A DNA stretch of 64,000 bases, taken from the NCBI RefSeq assembly GCF_014280965.1, contig NZ_JACODZ010000004.1, forward strand, positions 62,001 through 126,000. Reading direction: 5' to 3'. Below, piece by piece: positions 44,377 through 53,882 of this stretch. The notes under the pieces are model-generated. The model was not told the DNA's origin. It ran no database searches and saw only the letters and a program-made list of their open reading frames with translations. Position 1 is the first letter of the stretch. Each line of letters starts with the position of its first letter. The translations under genes were made by a program, and so were the position numbers. Source of the stretch: Echinicola salinicaeni (GTDB lineage Bacteria; Bacteroidota; Bacteroidia; Cytophagales; Cyclobacteriaceae).

Positions 44377-44916
44377 ATGATTAATCCATGGCATGATGTT
44401 CAAATAGGAGAAGAAGCTCCGGAATACGTAATGGGCGTCATTGAAATCCCGAAAGGAAGTAAAGGAAAGTACGAATTGGAAAAAAAGACAGGGATGTTGA
44501 TGCTGGATAGGGTGCTGTTTTCAGCGGTTCATTATCCTGCCAACTATGGCTTTATTCCACAGACCTTTTGTGAGGATCATGATCCATTGGACATCTTGAT
44601 CATTTCTCAGATCGATATTCCATCCATGACCTTAGTTAAGGCAAAGGTGATTGGAGTAATGAGGATGGTAGATGGTGGCGAGGCCGATGATAAGATCATT
44701 GCCGTAGCTGCAGATGACCAGTCAGTGAATTATATCAATGATATTGATGAGCTTCCCCCATACTTGATGAAAGAAACACATCGTTTCTTCGAAGATTATA
44801 AGAAGTTGGAAAACAAGGAGGTAAAAGTGGAGGATTTCCTTGGTAAGGAAGATGCCATGAGAATTATCAAAGAGAGTATAGATCTTTACGATAAGAATTT
44901 TAGAAATAAAAAATAA
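44377..44916 (+). CDS. ppa: Inorganic pyrophosphatase, soluble family I
   Basis: 179 residues from ATG 44377, preferred because homologues start at NPWHDV; the frame extends to 44272. Motifs for substrate and Mg binding are EIPKGSKGKYE, the core DHDPLDILI, and DGGEADDKIIAVAADD. It hydrolyses pyrophosphate to drive biosynthesis. It ends in a strong terminator. Confidence 0.96.
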   Translation: MINPWHDVQIGEEAPEYVMGVIEIPKGSKGKYELEKKTGMLMLDRVLFSAVHYPANYGFIPQTFCEDHDPLDILIISQIDIPSMTLVKAKVIGVMRMVDGGEADDKIIAVAADDQSVNYINDIDELPPYLMKETHRFFEDYKKLENKEVKVEDFLGKEDAMRIIKESIDLYDKNFRNKK

Positions 44917-44948
44917 AAAAAGGCTGTCTTCAAGACAGCCTTTTTTTT
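44914..44948. terminator. Strong bidirectional-looking terminator after ppa
   Basis: GGCTGTC (44922-44928) and GACAGCC (44934-44940) pair around TTCAA, with an A run before and eight T residues after. It begins at the ppa stop codon. Confidence 0.9.
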
Positions 44949-45051
44949 GTCCTTAGCTTTAAAGTGGATCAATGATAATCCAAACTTAGCGTAGTAAATG
45001 GCATATCAACGCCATTTTTTTTGTAATTTGCGGTTTGCAAAGAAAGCGTTT

Positions 45052-46197
45052 ATGTCGAGATTTGATCATATAAGACCTTATTATGATACTGAAGTCAACC
45101 AGGCTATTTTAAGCGTGGTGGATGATCCCATGATGAAAGCCATCATGGAATTTACCTTTCCAGGAATGGAAGAGTCAGAGTGGAAAAGCCAGTTAAGCAA
45201 GACCCATTCGATTAGGGACTTTCAGATTAACTTTATTTATCCTGCCATTAAAATGGTATTGAAAAAAAGTTCTGAAGGGCTCAGTTATAGTGGTTTTGAA
45301 CAGTTGGATCAACATACTGCCTATTTATTTATATCGAATCACAGGGATATTATCCTGGATACTTCATTATTGAATTATACCCTGTACAATAATGGGTTGA
45401 TGATGACTTCATCGGCTATTGGTGATAATTTAGTGAAAAAGCCTTTTTTAATGGCTCTTTCAAGACTTACCAGGAATTTTATGGTGCAAAGAGGCTTGCC
45501 TGCTCGGGAATTGCTGGAAAGTTCTAAACTAATGTCAGAGTATATTCAGGAATTGTTAACGCATGAAAACCGTTCTGTGTGGATTGCCCAGCGTGAGGGT
45601 AGGACCAAGGATGGTAATGATGCCACCCATAAGGGAGTATTGAAGATGATTTCTATGGCGCGGGGCGAAGAATCGGAGATGAGTTATTTTAAAAAGCTCC
45701 ATATTGTTCCGGTATCGATTTCCTATGAATATGATCCTACTGATCTATTGAAAATGCCTGAGTTAATGGCGAAATCCAGGGCGGAGGTATATGTGAAAGA
45801 AAAGAATGAGGATTTTGTTACTGTGCTAAACGGTATTATTGGTCAAAAGAAGCGCATCCATATCCATGTAGGAGAGCCCTTGGATAAGGAGATTGATCAA
45901 ATTATGACAGAAGTAGAATCTGCCAACAAACAGTTTCAAGCTTTATGTAATGTGATAGACCACGAAATTATCTCAAACTTTAAGCTTTGGCCAACCAATT
46001 ATATTGCTCATGATCTTCTGCATGATAGTGAGCAATATAAAGATGAATATACTGTTGAGGAAAAACTGGCTTTTGAAGAGCGGTTCAAAAAAGGGGTAGA
46101 CCAAAATGATGAAGTGGCAATAAAGAATTTTTTGGCCATGTATGCCAATCCGGTGACTAATCAAGAGGCTTTAAAAGTAAGTGATAGGGAGGTTTGA
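45052..46197 (+). CDS. PlsC-like glycerophosphate acyltransferase
   Basis: 381 residues from ATG 45052; upstream residues from 44998 are unlikely to be coding. The acyltransferase site has FISNHRDIILDTSLL (a variant of HX4D) and the second motif REGRTKDG (EGR). Later regions (VPVSISYEYDPTDLL) agree with bacterial glycerol-3-phosphate or 1-acyl-glycerophosphate acyltransferases. No membrane helix is strong, so it may be peripheral to the inner membrane. It is convergent with the dnaE2-like gene, ten bases apart. Confidence 0.85.
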   Translation: MSRFDHIRPYYDTEVNQAILSVVDDPMMKAIMEFTFPGMEESEWKSQLSKTHSIRDFQINFIYPAIKMVLKKSSEGLSYSGFEQLDQHTAYLFISNHRDIILDTSLLNYTLYNNGLMMTSSAIGDNLVKKPFLMALSRLTRNFMVQRGLPARELLESSKLMSEYIQELLTHENRSVWIAQREGRTKDGNDATHKGVLKMISMARGEESEMSYFKKLHIVPVSISYEYDPTDLLKMPELMAKSRAEVYVKEKNEDFVTVLNGIIGQKKRIHIHVGEPLDKEIDQIMTEVESANKQFQALCNVIDHEIISNFKLWPTNYIAHDLLHDSEQYKDEYTVEEKLAFEERFKKGVDQNDEVAIKNFLAMYANPVTNQEALKVSDREV

Positions 46198-46207
46198 AAG
46201 ACCTCCC

Positions 46208-49171
46208 TTATTTTCCCTCTGAAGCATTCCAATAAGGAAGCCGGTTGCAAGCACTGACCTCGAGGGTGTGAAAGTTAAATTCTTCCGTGACTTTGCCTTT
46301 AAGTAGGTAAATGCCTCTACCCGTTAAAGGAAATTTTTTTACAATTGGCGGAAAATGAACTGTGTCTATCCAGTGCCCATCTCTATCCAAAAATGTTCCG
46401 AAATTCATGATGTCTCCTTTGACCGTCCGGGTATATTTTATGGCAACCAGATAACCGAGCACCTGCACTTGTTTTCCTGAATAGGAGGCAATGTTCCTGG
46501 CCTTTATGCCTGGAGGGTGGTCTTCTTTGAGCAGAGCAAAAGGGTCTTCCAAGGGGAATTCAAGAATTTCCAACTGATCGAGAATATCCTGTCTAGTATC
46601 ATTGGTCTCCAATTTTGGAATCTTTATTTCCTTGAACCCAACTTGTCTGAACAAGTGCTGATGGGGAGTGTTGTTTTTTTGCTTATTGAGTAAAAAGTGT
46701 GCTTCCCAAAGCAAGGCTTGTTTGGTTTTTGGGACAAATCGAAAAGCACCTATTCGTATTAAAATAAGCAGTTGCTCAAGACTGATAGGGACTCTGGTAA
46801 TAAAATCCTTTAAATCTATAAAATCCCCCTCCAGTTTTCGATTTCCCAAGATGTTGCGGCTGACTTCTTTTTGGAGGTACTTCAAATGGATAAAGCCTAA
46901 AAAGACAGTGTTTCCTTTGATACAGGTAAGTTGATCACTTTCATTGATATGAGGAAGTTGTACATCTGCACCTGTGGCCATTAATTCACGTATATAAAAT
47001 TCAGTCTTATAAAATCCTCCAAAGTTATTGATGACACCTACCATAAATTCTTTAGGGAAATGGGCCTTTAGGTAAAGGCTTTGGTAGCTTTCTACGGCAA
47101 AGGAAGCTGAATGTCCTTTGGCAAAGGAATATCCTGCAAAGCTTTCTACTTGGTGCCAAACCTCACCGGTAATGGTGTAATCACGTCCTTTTTCAAGTGA
47201 TTTTTTGAAAAAACTTTCCTTTACTCGCTGGAATTCTTCTTTTGATCTGAATTTTCCGCTCATTCCTCTTCGGAGTACATCTGCCTCATCAAAAGAAAGT
47301 CCTGCATAATGGTGGGCTACTTTAATGACATCTTCTTGGTAGACCATGATACCATAGGTCTCTGGCATGAGTTCGTAGAGGATGGGGTGGGCTCGGGATT
47401 CTCTCAGGCTTGGACTTCGGTGTCTCAGTATATATTCCCGCATCATTCCTGATCGGGCGACACCGGGTCGAATAATAGAGCTGGCAGCGACCAGTCCAAG
47501 GTATTCATCTACTTCTAGTTTGGCCAGAAGCATGCGCATGGCCGGTGATTCCACATAAAAAGCACCTATAGTAGCTCCCTTTCGTAGCAAGTTTTTGATT
47601 TTTTCATCTTGTTTGAAGGCAGTTACTTGATGGATATCTACCTTGATGCCTTGATTTTCTTGAATGATATCCAGGCTGTCCCTGATATGCCCCAGTCCTC
47701 TTTGGCTTAGGATATCAAATTTTGCAAAGCCTATTTCCTCTGCAATGTGCATGTCAAAATGGGTGATGGGAAAGCCTTTAGGAGGGAGGTCTGTCGCAGT
47801 ATAATAATGGATGGGGTGCTGAGATATAAGTATTCCTCCTGCATGAATGCTTAAGTGGTTGGGCATGCCATGGATTAACTGACTGTATTTTAATACCAAT
47901 TGGCCAATACGGTCAGGGGTGTAGTTTCCTGGTTTTGCCATATAATTGATCAAGGACTCTATATCTGTTTTGGGCAAACCGAAAACTTTTCCCAGCTCAC
48001 GAATGGCTGAATTGATCTGGAAGGTGTTATGGGTAGCCAATAGGCTTACATATTCTTGTTTTTCTGAATTGTGTTTTTCGAAAATATATTGAATGATTTC
48101 GTCCCGGTCCTTCCAAGAAAAATCAATATCAAAATCTGGTGGCGAGGTCCTGTGCAGGTTGATAAATCTTTCAAAATAGAGGTCCAGTTCAATGGGGTCC
48201 ACATCGGTGATAAACAGGCAATAGGCTACAATACTGTTTGCACCACTCCCCCGGCCCACATAGTAAAATCCCCGTTTTCTGGCATAGGAGACAATGTCAT
48301 GGTTGATCAGGAAATAGGAAACGAATTCTTTTTTTTTGATGATGTTTAGTTCTTTTTCAATTCGGTCTATCTGGCCTTGGGCAAGGTTTTGTCCATAACG
48401 AAGCTTAGCGCCTTTGTAACTTTCTTCCTTTAATACTTGAAAGTCTTTTTCTTCATTTCCGAAAATATATTGCTTGTTTTTTACGGCTTGGTAATCTTGA
48501 TGAAAGTGACAGGATTGCAATAGCTTTTGGGTGTTTTTGAGCAGCCAATACTGTTCATCACACCGATCAGCAAGATCTCCGATACTGTAAAATTGATCAG
48601 AAATATGTCCTTGTTCATCTTGAGGGAGCTTGCTGAGTAAAGTGTTGAGTTCTATACAGCGCAAAAGTCTGTGGATGTTGAATGAGCATTGTGAGTTGAA
48701 AGATACAGGCTGAAGGAGGACCCATTTATCCTTATGTTTGGCCCAAGGGGACTGGAGTGCTTGTTTGATTTGGCTAGGATGAATTCCAAGGTATTCATTT
48801 TTATCAAGGCCTTGTAAGGTGCAAGGGTAGGGGTAGATGGTGTTTACATTATGCCATTTGGGGGCGCTGTCTGGAAAGGGTGTTTTTTTTCTTTTGTATG
48901 AAGAGAGGTGCAGGTTCATTTCATAGAAGCCATGGTGGTTTTTGGCCAGGGCGATGTATTGTTGTTTGATGCCATTTCTGAAATCAATACCTACTATCGG
49001 TTGGATACCTGCATCAGTGGCTGCTTTTATAAATGAATAAATCCCTGCGGTGCAATTGATATCCGTGAGGGCCAATGTTTTGGTTCCTTTAGACTTCGCT
49101 TGGTCGACCAATTGTTTTACGGACATGGTGCCGTATTTGAAACTAAAATGAGAATGGCAATTAAAAAACAT
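46208..49171 (-). CDS. Short DNA polymerase III alpha (DnaE2/ImuC-like)
   Basis: 987 residues, shorter than the replicative DnaE. The N-terminal PHP domain starts FNCHSHFSFKYGTMSVKQL. The polymerase part has GRGSGANSIVAYCL and the catalytic aspartates in PPDFDIDFSW. GIMVYQEDV and FAGYSFAKGHSASFAV are typical of DnaE fingers. The C-terminus has an OB domain (about 890-960). Length and divergence suggest the error-prone DnaE2 class that acts with ImuA/ImuB in damage-induced mutagenesis. No imuA/imuB or S24 repressor gene is adjacent. Two tandem palindromes lie in its leader (49210-49250). Confidence 0.88.
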   Translation of the reverse strand: MFFNCHSHFSFKYGTMSVKQLVDQAKSKGTKTLALTDINCTAGIYSFIKAATDAGIQPIVGIDFRNGIKQQYIALAKNHHGFYEMNLHLSSYKRKKTPFPDSAPKWHNVNTIYPYPCTLQGLDKNEYLGIHPSQIKQALQSPWAKHKDKWVLLQPVSFNSQCSFNIHRLLRCIELNTLLSKLPQDEQGHISDQFYSIGDLADRCDEQYWLLKNTQKLLQSCHFHQDYQAVKNKQYIFGNEEKDFQVLKEESYKGAKLRYGQNLAQGQIDRIEKELNIIKKKEFVSYFLINHDIVSYARKRGFYYVGRGSGANSIVAYCLFITDVDPIELDLYFERFINLHRTSPPDFDIDFSWKDRDEIIQYIFEKHNSEKQEYVSLLATHNTFQINSAIRELGKVFGLPKTDIESLINYMAKPGNYTPDRIGQLVLKYSQLIHGMPNHLSIHAGGILISQHPIHYYTATDLPPKGFPITHFDMHIAEEIGFAKFDILSQRGLGHIRDSLDIIQENQGIKVDIHQVTAFKQDEKIKNLLRKGATIGAFYVESPAMRMLLAKLEVDEYLGLVAASSIIRPGVARSGMMREYILRHRSPSLRESRAHPILYELMPETYGIMVYQEDVIKVAHHYAGLSFDEADVLRRGMSGKFRSKEEFQRVKESFFKKSLEKGRDYTITGEVWHQVESFAGYSFAKGHSASFAVESYQSLYLKAHFPKEFMVGVINNFGGFYKTEFYIRELMATGADVQLPHINESDQLTCIKGNTVFLGFIHLKYLQKEVSRNILGNRKLEGDFIDLKDFITRVPISLEQLLILIRIGAFRFVPKTKQALLWEAHFLLNKQKNNTPHQHLFRQVGFKEIKIPKLETNDTRQDILDQLEILEFPLEDPFALLKEDHPPGIKARNIASYSGKQVQVLGYLVAIKYTRTVKGDIMNFGTFLDRDGHWIDTVHFPPIVKKFPLTGRGIYLLKGKVTEEFNFHTLEVSACNRLPYWNASEGK

Positions 49172-49209
49172 GGCTGAAAGGGTTTGCCTGCAATTATTTA
49201 CAAATATAA

Positions 49210-49250
49210 ATGTTTGTTTTGTAAACTATTTAATGTTTGTTTTAAAAACA
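49210..49250 (-). promoter_or_regulatory. Two tandem imperfect palindromes before the DnaE2-like gene
   Basis: ATGTTTGTTTT occurs at 49210-49220 and again at 49233-49243, 23 bases (about two helical turns) apart. Each is the left arm of an imperfect palindrome: GTTT...AAAC (49212-49226) and TGTTT...AAACA (49234-49250). They begin about 40 bases upstream of the polymerase start. The arrangement suits a repressor operator, possibly for DNA-damage induction. Confidence 0.4.
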
Positions 49251-49312
49251 TTTTGTTTCTTGGAATATTTCTGTTTTAAGTGGGGCTTGTGCTATTTGGT
49301 CGCTTTTTGTGT

Positions 49313-49320
49313 TATCTTTG
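49313..49320 (+). promoter_or_regulatory. Candidate -7 promoter element of the DUF983 gene
   Basis: TATCTTTG matches TAnnTTTG and ends 22 bases before the ATG. A TTG at 49287-49289 or 49296-49298 could be the -33 element, but neither spacing is ideal. Confidence 0.45.
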
Positions 49321-49342
49321 TACAGGCAAAAAATAATTATTC

Positions 49343-49717
49343 ATGAAAAGTGCAGGAGCAGCTATATTAGCAGGGAAATGCCCTAAGTGTCGAAAAGGTA
49401 ATATATTTCCAGTATCTATTGTTAGTTTCAAGAGGTTATCAGCAGTAAATCATAATTGTCCGAATTGTGGGGCAGTATTGGAGCCTGAGCCTGATTTTTA
49501 TTATGGAGCTATGTATGTGAGTTATGCTCTTTCAGTAGCTTTGGTGATTAATGTGATGATTATTTTGAATTTTGTTTTTGGAGATCCTGATGTTTGGGTT
49601 TATATCGCTTCAGTGGCCGGGGCGAATTTATTGCTGTTGCCGATTATGTTGCGCTATTCTAAGGTATTGTATTTATATGCCGCAGGAAAGCTTAAATATG
49701 ATCCCAAATCTAGGTAA
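49343..49717 (+). CDS. DUF983 family membrane protein with zinc-ribbon-like motif
   Basis: 124 residues. Two CxxC pairs (CPKC near residue 14 and CPNC near residue 36) suggest metal binding. FYYGAMYVSYALSVAL starts the first membrane helix, and a second follows (about 80-108). DUF983 proteins are common in Bacteroidetes and alphaproteobacteria; function unknown. It stands alone, divergent from the polymerase gene and convergent with the BCCT gene. Confidence 0.9.
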   Translation: MKSAGAAILAGKCPKCRKGNIFPVSIVSFKRLSAVNHNCPNCGAVLEPEPDFYYGAMYVSYALSVALVINVMIILNFVFGDPDVWVYIASVAGANLLLLPIMLRYSKVLYLYAAGKLKYDPKSR

Positions 49718-49724
49718 GAAGTTT

Positions 49725-51263
49725 TTATTTCTTAAGGTATTTGCTTGGCTTCCAAATCAGTAGAAGCATGCTGATGGTTATGCCTATCAGTAAAAAAAGA
49801 GCCGGTAGTCCTCCTAAGCTGGAAAGTATTTTGACACCTTCGATGCCCGCAAAGGTAATCATCACCCAAGCCAATAATCCTACCAGGGTTCCCCAAGTGA
49901 CTTTTAGATTAGTATCTGAATCGAACCTTTCTATCGAATAGTTTTTCATACTAAGTGATGCCATGGCCTCGGTGTTGGAGTCGGCAGCAGTGACATAGCT
50001 GATAAACATGGCCAAGGTAAATGCAGGAGTTAATAGCTCCAGGTTTCCCATTTCAGCGAATACTTGGTAGATGATAGATTCTGGGCCATTGTTTTCGAGG
50101 AGATTTTTGAATGTTAAAGGGGTGTTTTCTGCATAAAATAAAGTGCTTCCTCCTAATATGGACATCCAAATCAAACAGAATATAGCGGGTAAAATCCAAT
50201 TAAAAAGTATGAATTCCCTTACTGTTCTGCCATAGGCTATTTTCCCTAAAAACAGGGCGGTGATAGGTGCCCATGCCATCCAGTTTGCCCAATTAAAGAT
50301 TGTCCAGGATTGAAGCCATGGGCTGTGTTTGATATTGCCAAACTGAAGGCTTATGGGAATAAAATCAGTAAGAAAATGGGAAGCGCCCTCTATAGCATAA
50401 TGGAAAATACTTTGACTAGGTCCAGTGGTGAGGATGAAAAGGCTGAAGATGATGAAGATATAAAAATTGATTTGACTGAGGCGTTTTATACCTCGGTTAA
50501 TGCCTGATGAGGCGGAAAGGATAAAAGTGCTGATGATGAGTAAGGTAACTGTAGGCCGGATAAAAGCTTTGTCCCAATTGGGCCATTGGTTTTGAATGCC
50601 TCCTGATATGCTCAGAATTCCTGCCCCTAAGGAAGCAGACATGCCAGCAACCAAAGCAAACAAGCATATCGTATCTATGGGGCTGGAGAATTGGTTTAAT
50701 TTATTTTTTCCTAATAAGGGTGCCAGTGGGCTACTAAGACTGAACTTTTGTTCAGCATTATAAACAGCCAAGGCAATGCCCAAGGCGGGAATGCAGTAGA
50801 TGGCATAGGGTGTAAAGCCCCAATGCAAAAAAACGGCGCCCATAGAGAAGTTGGCGGCGATGCTGGAGTTATTGGGTATGTCTTTAAATTCGGGTGGGTA
50901 CAAATAGTGGAAGAGAGGTTCTGCACTTCCCCAGAACAATATTCCAACAGCGACCGTGGTACAAAGAATAATGGAAAACCAGCTTAACCTGTTGAATTTT
51001 GGTTTGGCGTCTTTACCGCCGATTTTGATTTTAGCCAATGGAGAACACAGTATTAAGCAGCAGGTGATGACCATGGCAAAGGCTGTGTAAGAAAAGATTA
51101 TAGAAAAGTGGTCAAGAATAAATTGATTGATGCTATTCATCGAATCTTCAAAGAAATCACTTGCCAGCCAACTACAAGAGACTGCCAGGGATATCAGAAT
51201 AAAGGGAGGCCAGAATACACTTTTTCTCAGTGGGATATAGTATGTTTTTAGTTGGTTTTTCAA
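49725..51263 (-). CDS. BCCT family transporter (betaine/choline/carnitine)
   Basis: 512 residues with 12 predicted membrane helices. The BCCT signature region is present as WTIFNWANWMAWAPITALFLGK with neighbouring GRTVREFI. LFWGSAEPLFHY resembles the substrate-binding helix with aromatic residues. The glycine-rich helix has GMSASLGAGILSISGG. Such carriers import osmoprotectants or carnitine, usually with sodium. The specific substrate is not clear. It is a single gene. Confidence 0.93.
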   Translation of the reverse strand: MKNQLKTYYIPLRKSVFWPPFILISLAVSCSWLASDFFEDSMNSINQFILDHFSIIFSYTAFAMVITCCLILCSPLAKIKIGGKDAKPKFNRLSWFSIILCTTVAVGILFWGSAEPLFHYLYPPEFKDIPNNSSIAANFSMGAVFLHWGFTPYAIYCIPALGIALAVYNAEQKFSLSSPLAPLLGKNKLNQFSSPIDTICLFALVAGMSASLGAGILSISGGIQNQWPNWDKAFIRPTVTLLIISTFILSASSGINRGIKRLSQINFYIFIIFSLFILTTGPSQSIFHYAIEGASHFLTDFIPISLQFGNIKHSPWLQSWTIFNWANWMAWAPITALFLGKIAYGRTVREFILFNWILPAIFCLIWMSILGGSTLFYAENTPLTFKNLLENNGPESIIYQVFAEMGNLELLTPAFTLAMFISYVTAADSNTEAMASLSMKNYSIERFDSDTNLKVTWGTLVGLLAWVMITFAGIEGVKILSSLGGLPALFLLIGITISMLLLIWKPSKYLKK

Positions 51264-51392
51264 TCCAAACTATTGTTTTTAAGGTGTGAGAAATAAAAAT
51301 AAAGGGTAAATTTAGAAAGCCCATCTTTTCTGGGCGGATTTTTGCTTTATCTTTTATATTGTTTTTAATCTTTTGGCTTAAATGAAAATGGA

Positions 51393-52439
51393 ATGGTTTT
51401 AAGAATTCTAACATTTCCTTTCCGCTATACTTTTTCAAAGGTGAAAAAGGCAATGGGGAAATTGGAAGAGATTAAAATAGAACCGCTATATGCTTTTGGG
51501 AATGAAGACAGGATTTTCGTTAAAGCCAGGGTATTGGAGGCCTATAAACAAAGTAAGCCCTCGGCCAGGAAGAGTAGTTTGCAAAATATTTTGGCGGCAC
51601 TGAGAAGATATGCGGGAAGTAGTGTGCCAGATGCCAAGGTATTGGTGAGTTTTATGGGGCAACATAAAGAGGTGTTGAGTGATGAGGAGGGGATTGTTTC
51701 ATGTGAATTTGAATGCCCAGATCATTTTTCTATTGAAAAGCATAAGGTAGGATTTAGTTTGGTAGAGGAAGAGGGGCTTGTGCCAGAAAAGAAGCACTCT
51801 TATATAGAGGTTCGTCAGTATCTAAAAGATCATCCGTTAGGGGTGATTTCAGATATTGATGATACCATATTGATTTCCCATGCTACGGATATTGGAAAAA
51901 AGCTTTGGCTTTCTGTTTCAAAAAATGCCTATACTCGTCGCCCTTTTCCGGGAGTTAGTGAGTTTTACAAGGCATTGACCCAGCATGGGAAGTATCCGGT
52001 GTTTTATGTTTCTAGTAGTGATTGGAATTTATTTGATTTGATCAAGGATTTTTTGTCCTATAGACATATTCCCACAGGCCCCATATTACTTCAGGATTTG
52101 CATCTAAATCTCAGGAATATTTGGCGCTCTGGAGGGGGGGATCATGCCCATAAACTGGAGAAGATTGAGATGTTGCTTGACCTGTATTCTGGGATGAAGT
52201 TTTTCCTGATAGGTGATAGTGGTCAACATGATCCTGAATTGTACGCGGAAATTATTAAGGCATATCCAGGGAGGATAAAGTCAGTTTATATTCGTGAAGT
52301 AAGTGATGAAGAGCATATTCGTCGTGAAGGACTTATTCATGATATCAGCCGACATGAACATGCTCCCGAATTGGTGTTTGTCAAGTCGACTCAAGAAGCC
52401 ATGCAGCATGCCAAGGAAAAATTATTTATATCTTCATAG
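51393..52439 (+). CDS. APP1-type phosphatidate phosphatase (DUF2183)
   Basis: 348 residues; the start at ATG 51393 is uncertain (ATG 51453 is possible). The catalytic haloacid-dehalogenase-like motif DxDxT appears as ISDIDDTIL (about residue 155), followed by TRRPFPGVSEFYKAL, YVSSSDWNLFD and LIGDSGQHDPELY. The family takes its name from yeast App1, a Mg-dependent phosphatidate phosphatase. The next gene, three bases on, encodes a diacylglycerol kinase family protein, so the pair could interconvert phosphatidate and diacylglycerol. No signal peptide is seen. Confidence 0.9.
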   Translation: MVLRILTFPFRYTFSKVKKAMGKLEEIKIEPLYAFGNEDRIFVKARVLEAYKQSKPSARKSSLQNILAALRRYAGSSVPDAKVLVSFMGQHKEVLSDEEGIVSCEFECPDHFSIEKHKVGFSLVEEEGLVPEKKHSYIEVRQYLKDHPLGVISDIDDTILISHATDIGKKLWLSVSKNAYTRRPFPGVSEFYKALTQHGKYPVFYVSSSDWNLFDLIKDFLSYRHIPTGPILLQDLHLNLRNIWRSGGGDHAHKLEKIEMLLDLYSGMKFFLIGDSGQHDPELYAEIIKAYPGRIKSVYIREVSDEEHIRREGLIHDISRHEHAPELVFVKSTQEAMQHAKEKLFISS

Positions 52440-52442
52440 TAT

Positions 52443-53318
52443 ATGAGCAGACGTTATTTATTTGTCCTAAATCCTATTTCGGGCGAGGGAGATGATAGGG
52501 GGGAAGTGATAGAGTTTTTGTCTCAACAGCTTCATGGTATTGATTTAGAAATTTTGGAAACCACAGGTAAGGAGAGTGATTCCAAAAGGATTCGGGAAGT
52601 CTTGTCCAAAGGGAAATGGGATGGACTCTTGGTTGGAGGCGGAGATGGTACCGTTAAAATGGTGGTGGAGGCAGTCATTGGTTTTTATCTGCCTTTTGGT
52701 ATTGTTCCCTTAGGGTCGGCCAATGGTATGGCGACCTGTTTGGGCATTCATAGTATTTCAGATGCTTGTCATGCTGTAATGAAAGGAGATACTAGGGCTG
52801 TTGACTTGTGGAGGATCAATGGAGAGGTGTTTGTTCATCTTAGTGATTTTGGTTTCAATGCTGGGTTGATAAAGCGATCAAGATATGAAGGGGCAAGGGG
52901 AATGATGGCTTATTTTAGAAGTTCATTGGCTCAGTTTGTTGAATTAAAGCCTTACCATTTTATCATAAAATTTAATGAGAAGGTGCTGGAAGTTGATGCC
53001 AAAATGCTGGTTATTGCCAATGGAGATAAATATGGTACAGGTGCTTTGATCAACCCACAAGGGAAAGTAGATGATGGTGTTTTTGAAATTGTAGCGCTTA
53101 ATCCCGAGGGCTTTGAAGATATTCTGCGCTTATCCATTGAGTTGTTTAAAGGAACCTTGGCAGACTCTGATATGGTGAAAATATGGTCTACGGATAAAGC
53201 AGAGATTAGTAATCCTGATGGGGCTGATTTTCAGATTGATGGAGAGGTAATGGCCGAAACAACAACAATAAAAGTTTATCCAGAAGAAGAAAAGATAAAC
53301 TTTTATTGCTTGGAATAA
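52443..53318 (+). CDS. Diacylglycerol kinase family lipid kinase (YegS/DgkB type)
   Basis: 291 residues. The catalytic domain has the phosphate-binding NPISGEGDD, nucleotide-binding LVGGGDGTVKMV, and GIVPLGSANGMAT. The C-terminal beta-rich domain includes ANGDKYGTGALINPQGKVDDG, normal for the family. It phosphorylates a lipid hydroxyl such as diacylglycerol. It is cotranscribed with the APP1 gene. Confidence 0.92.
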   Translation: MSRRYLFVLNPISGEGDDRGEVIEFLSQQLHGIDLEILETTGKESDSKRIREVLSKGKWDGLLVGGGDGTVKMVVEAVIGFYLPFGIVPLGSANGMATCLGIHSISDACHAVMKGDTRAVDLWRINGEVFVHLSDFGFNAGLIKRSRYEGARGMMAYFRSSLAQFVELKPYHFIIKFNEKVLEVDAKMLVIANGDKYGTGALINPQGKVDDGVFEIVALNPEGFEDILRLSIELFKGTLADSDMVKIWSTDKAEISNPDGADFQIDGEVMAETTTIKVYPEEEKINFYCLE

Positions 53319-53319
53319 A

Positions 53320-53778
53320 TTATTGTTGCTTTAAGGTTCTTTTCATAGCCATGGCTATACCTAGGTGCATGCCTTCATGAATTCCATCAAAATTGATCGC
53401 TTCATTAACGTTTTTTAGCGTAATGCCAAAGCTTGTGGTGTATTCCTGAAAGGTTTTAAATGAATCAATTACCAAATCGTTTTTTAGGCTTTCCAAAGAA
53501 GAAAGAGCAATTATTTTTAAATTCTCTAGTTCTTTTTCGGTAATTGGCGATTCAGGTTTAGTTCCTTTCCTGAATTTTTCAACAAGTTCTTCATCGATCA
53601 ATAAAGGTAAGCCAGAAAGCTTATAACATAGGATTTGTTGGGTGACTATGCTGTGTCCAAAGTTCCATGCGATATTATTGTTGAAGCCCTCGGGGATAGT
53701 GTTGATCTGTTCCAGGCTTAAGCTGTTTAGAAGGTTAATGAAATTTTCGCGTGTTTTGAGGATATGTTTAATGTTCAT
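53320..53778 (-). CDS. DinB-like (DUF664-type) four-helix protein
   Basis: 152 residues, a four-helix bundle. Candidate metal-binding His residues are in NIAWNFGHSIVTQQ and GIHEGMHLGIAMAMKR, the normal DinB pattern of helix 2 and helix 4. Members may be thiol-dependent S-transferases; substrate unknown. Convergent with the lipid kinase gene, one base apart. Confidence 0.85.
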   Translation of the reverse strand: MNIKHILKTRENFINLLNSLSLEQINTIPEGFNNNIAWNFGHSIVTQQILCYKLSGLPLLIDEELVEKFRKGTKPESPITEKELENLKIIALSSLESLKNDLVIDSFKTFQEYTTSFGITLKNVNEAINFDGIHEGMHLGIAMAMKRTLKQQ

Positions 53779-53844
53779 GGCTTTACTGGGTGATTTAATT
53801 TGTTGAAATAAATTTTAGGGCAAATGTACACTATAATGAGGTAT

Positions 53845-53871
53845 AAAAAAACCGGTCAATTAGACCGGTTT
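53845..53871 (-). terminator. Terminator of the Gfo/Idh/MocA gene
   Basis: AAACCGGTC (53849-53857) pairs with GACCGGTTT (53863-53871) around AATTA. On the minus strand a run of T follows the stem. It lies 12 bases after the stop of the oxidoreductase gene. Confidence 0.85.
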
Positions 53872-53882
53872 GTTAACGTTTT

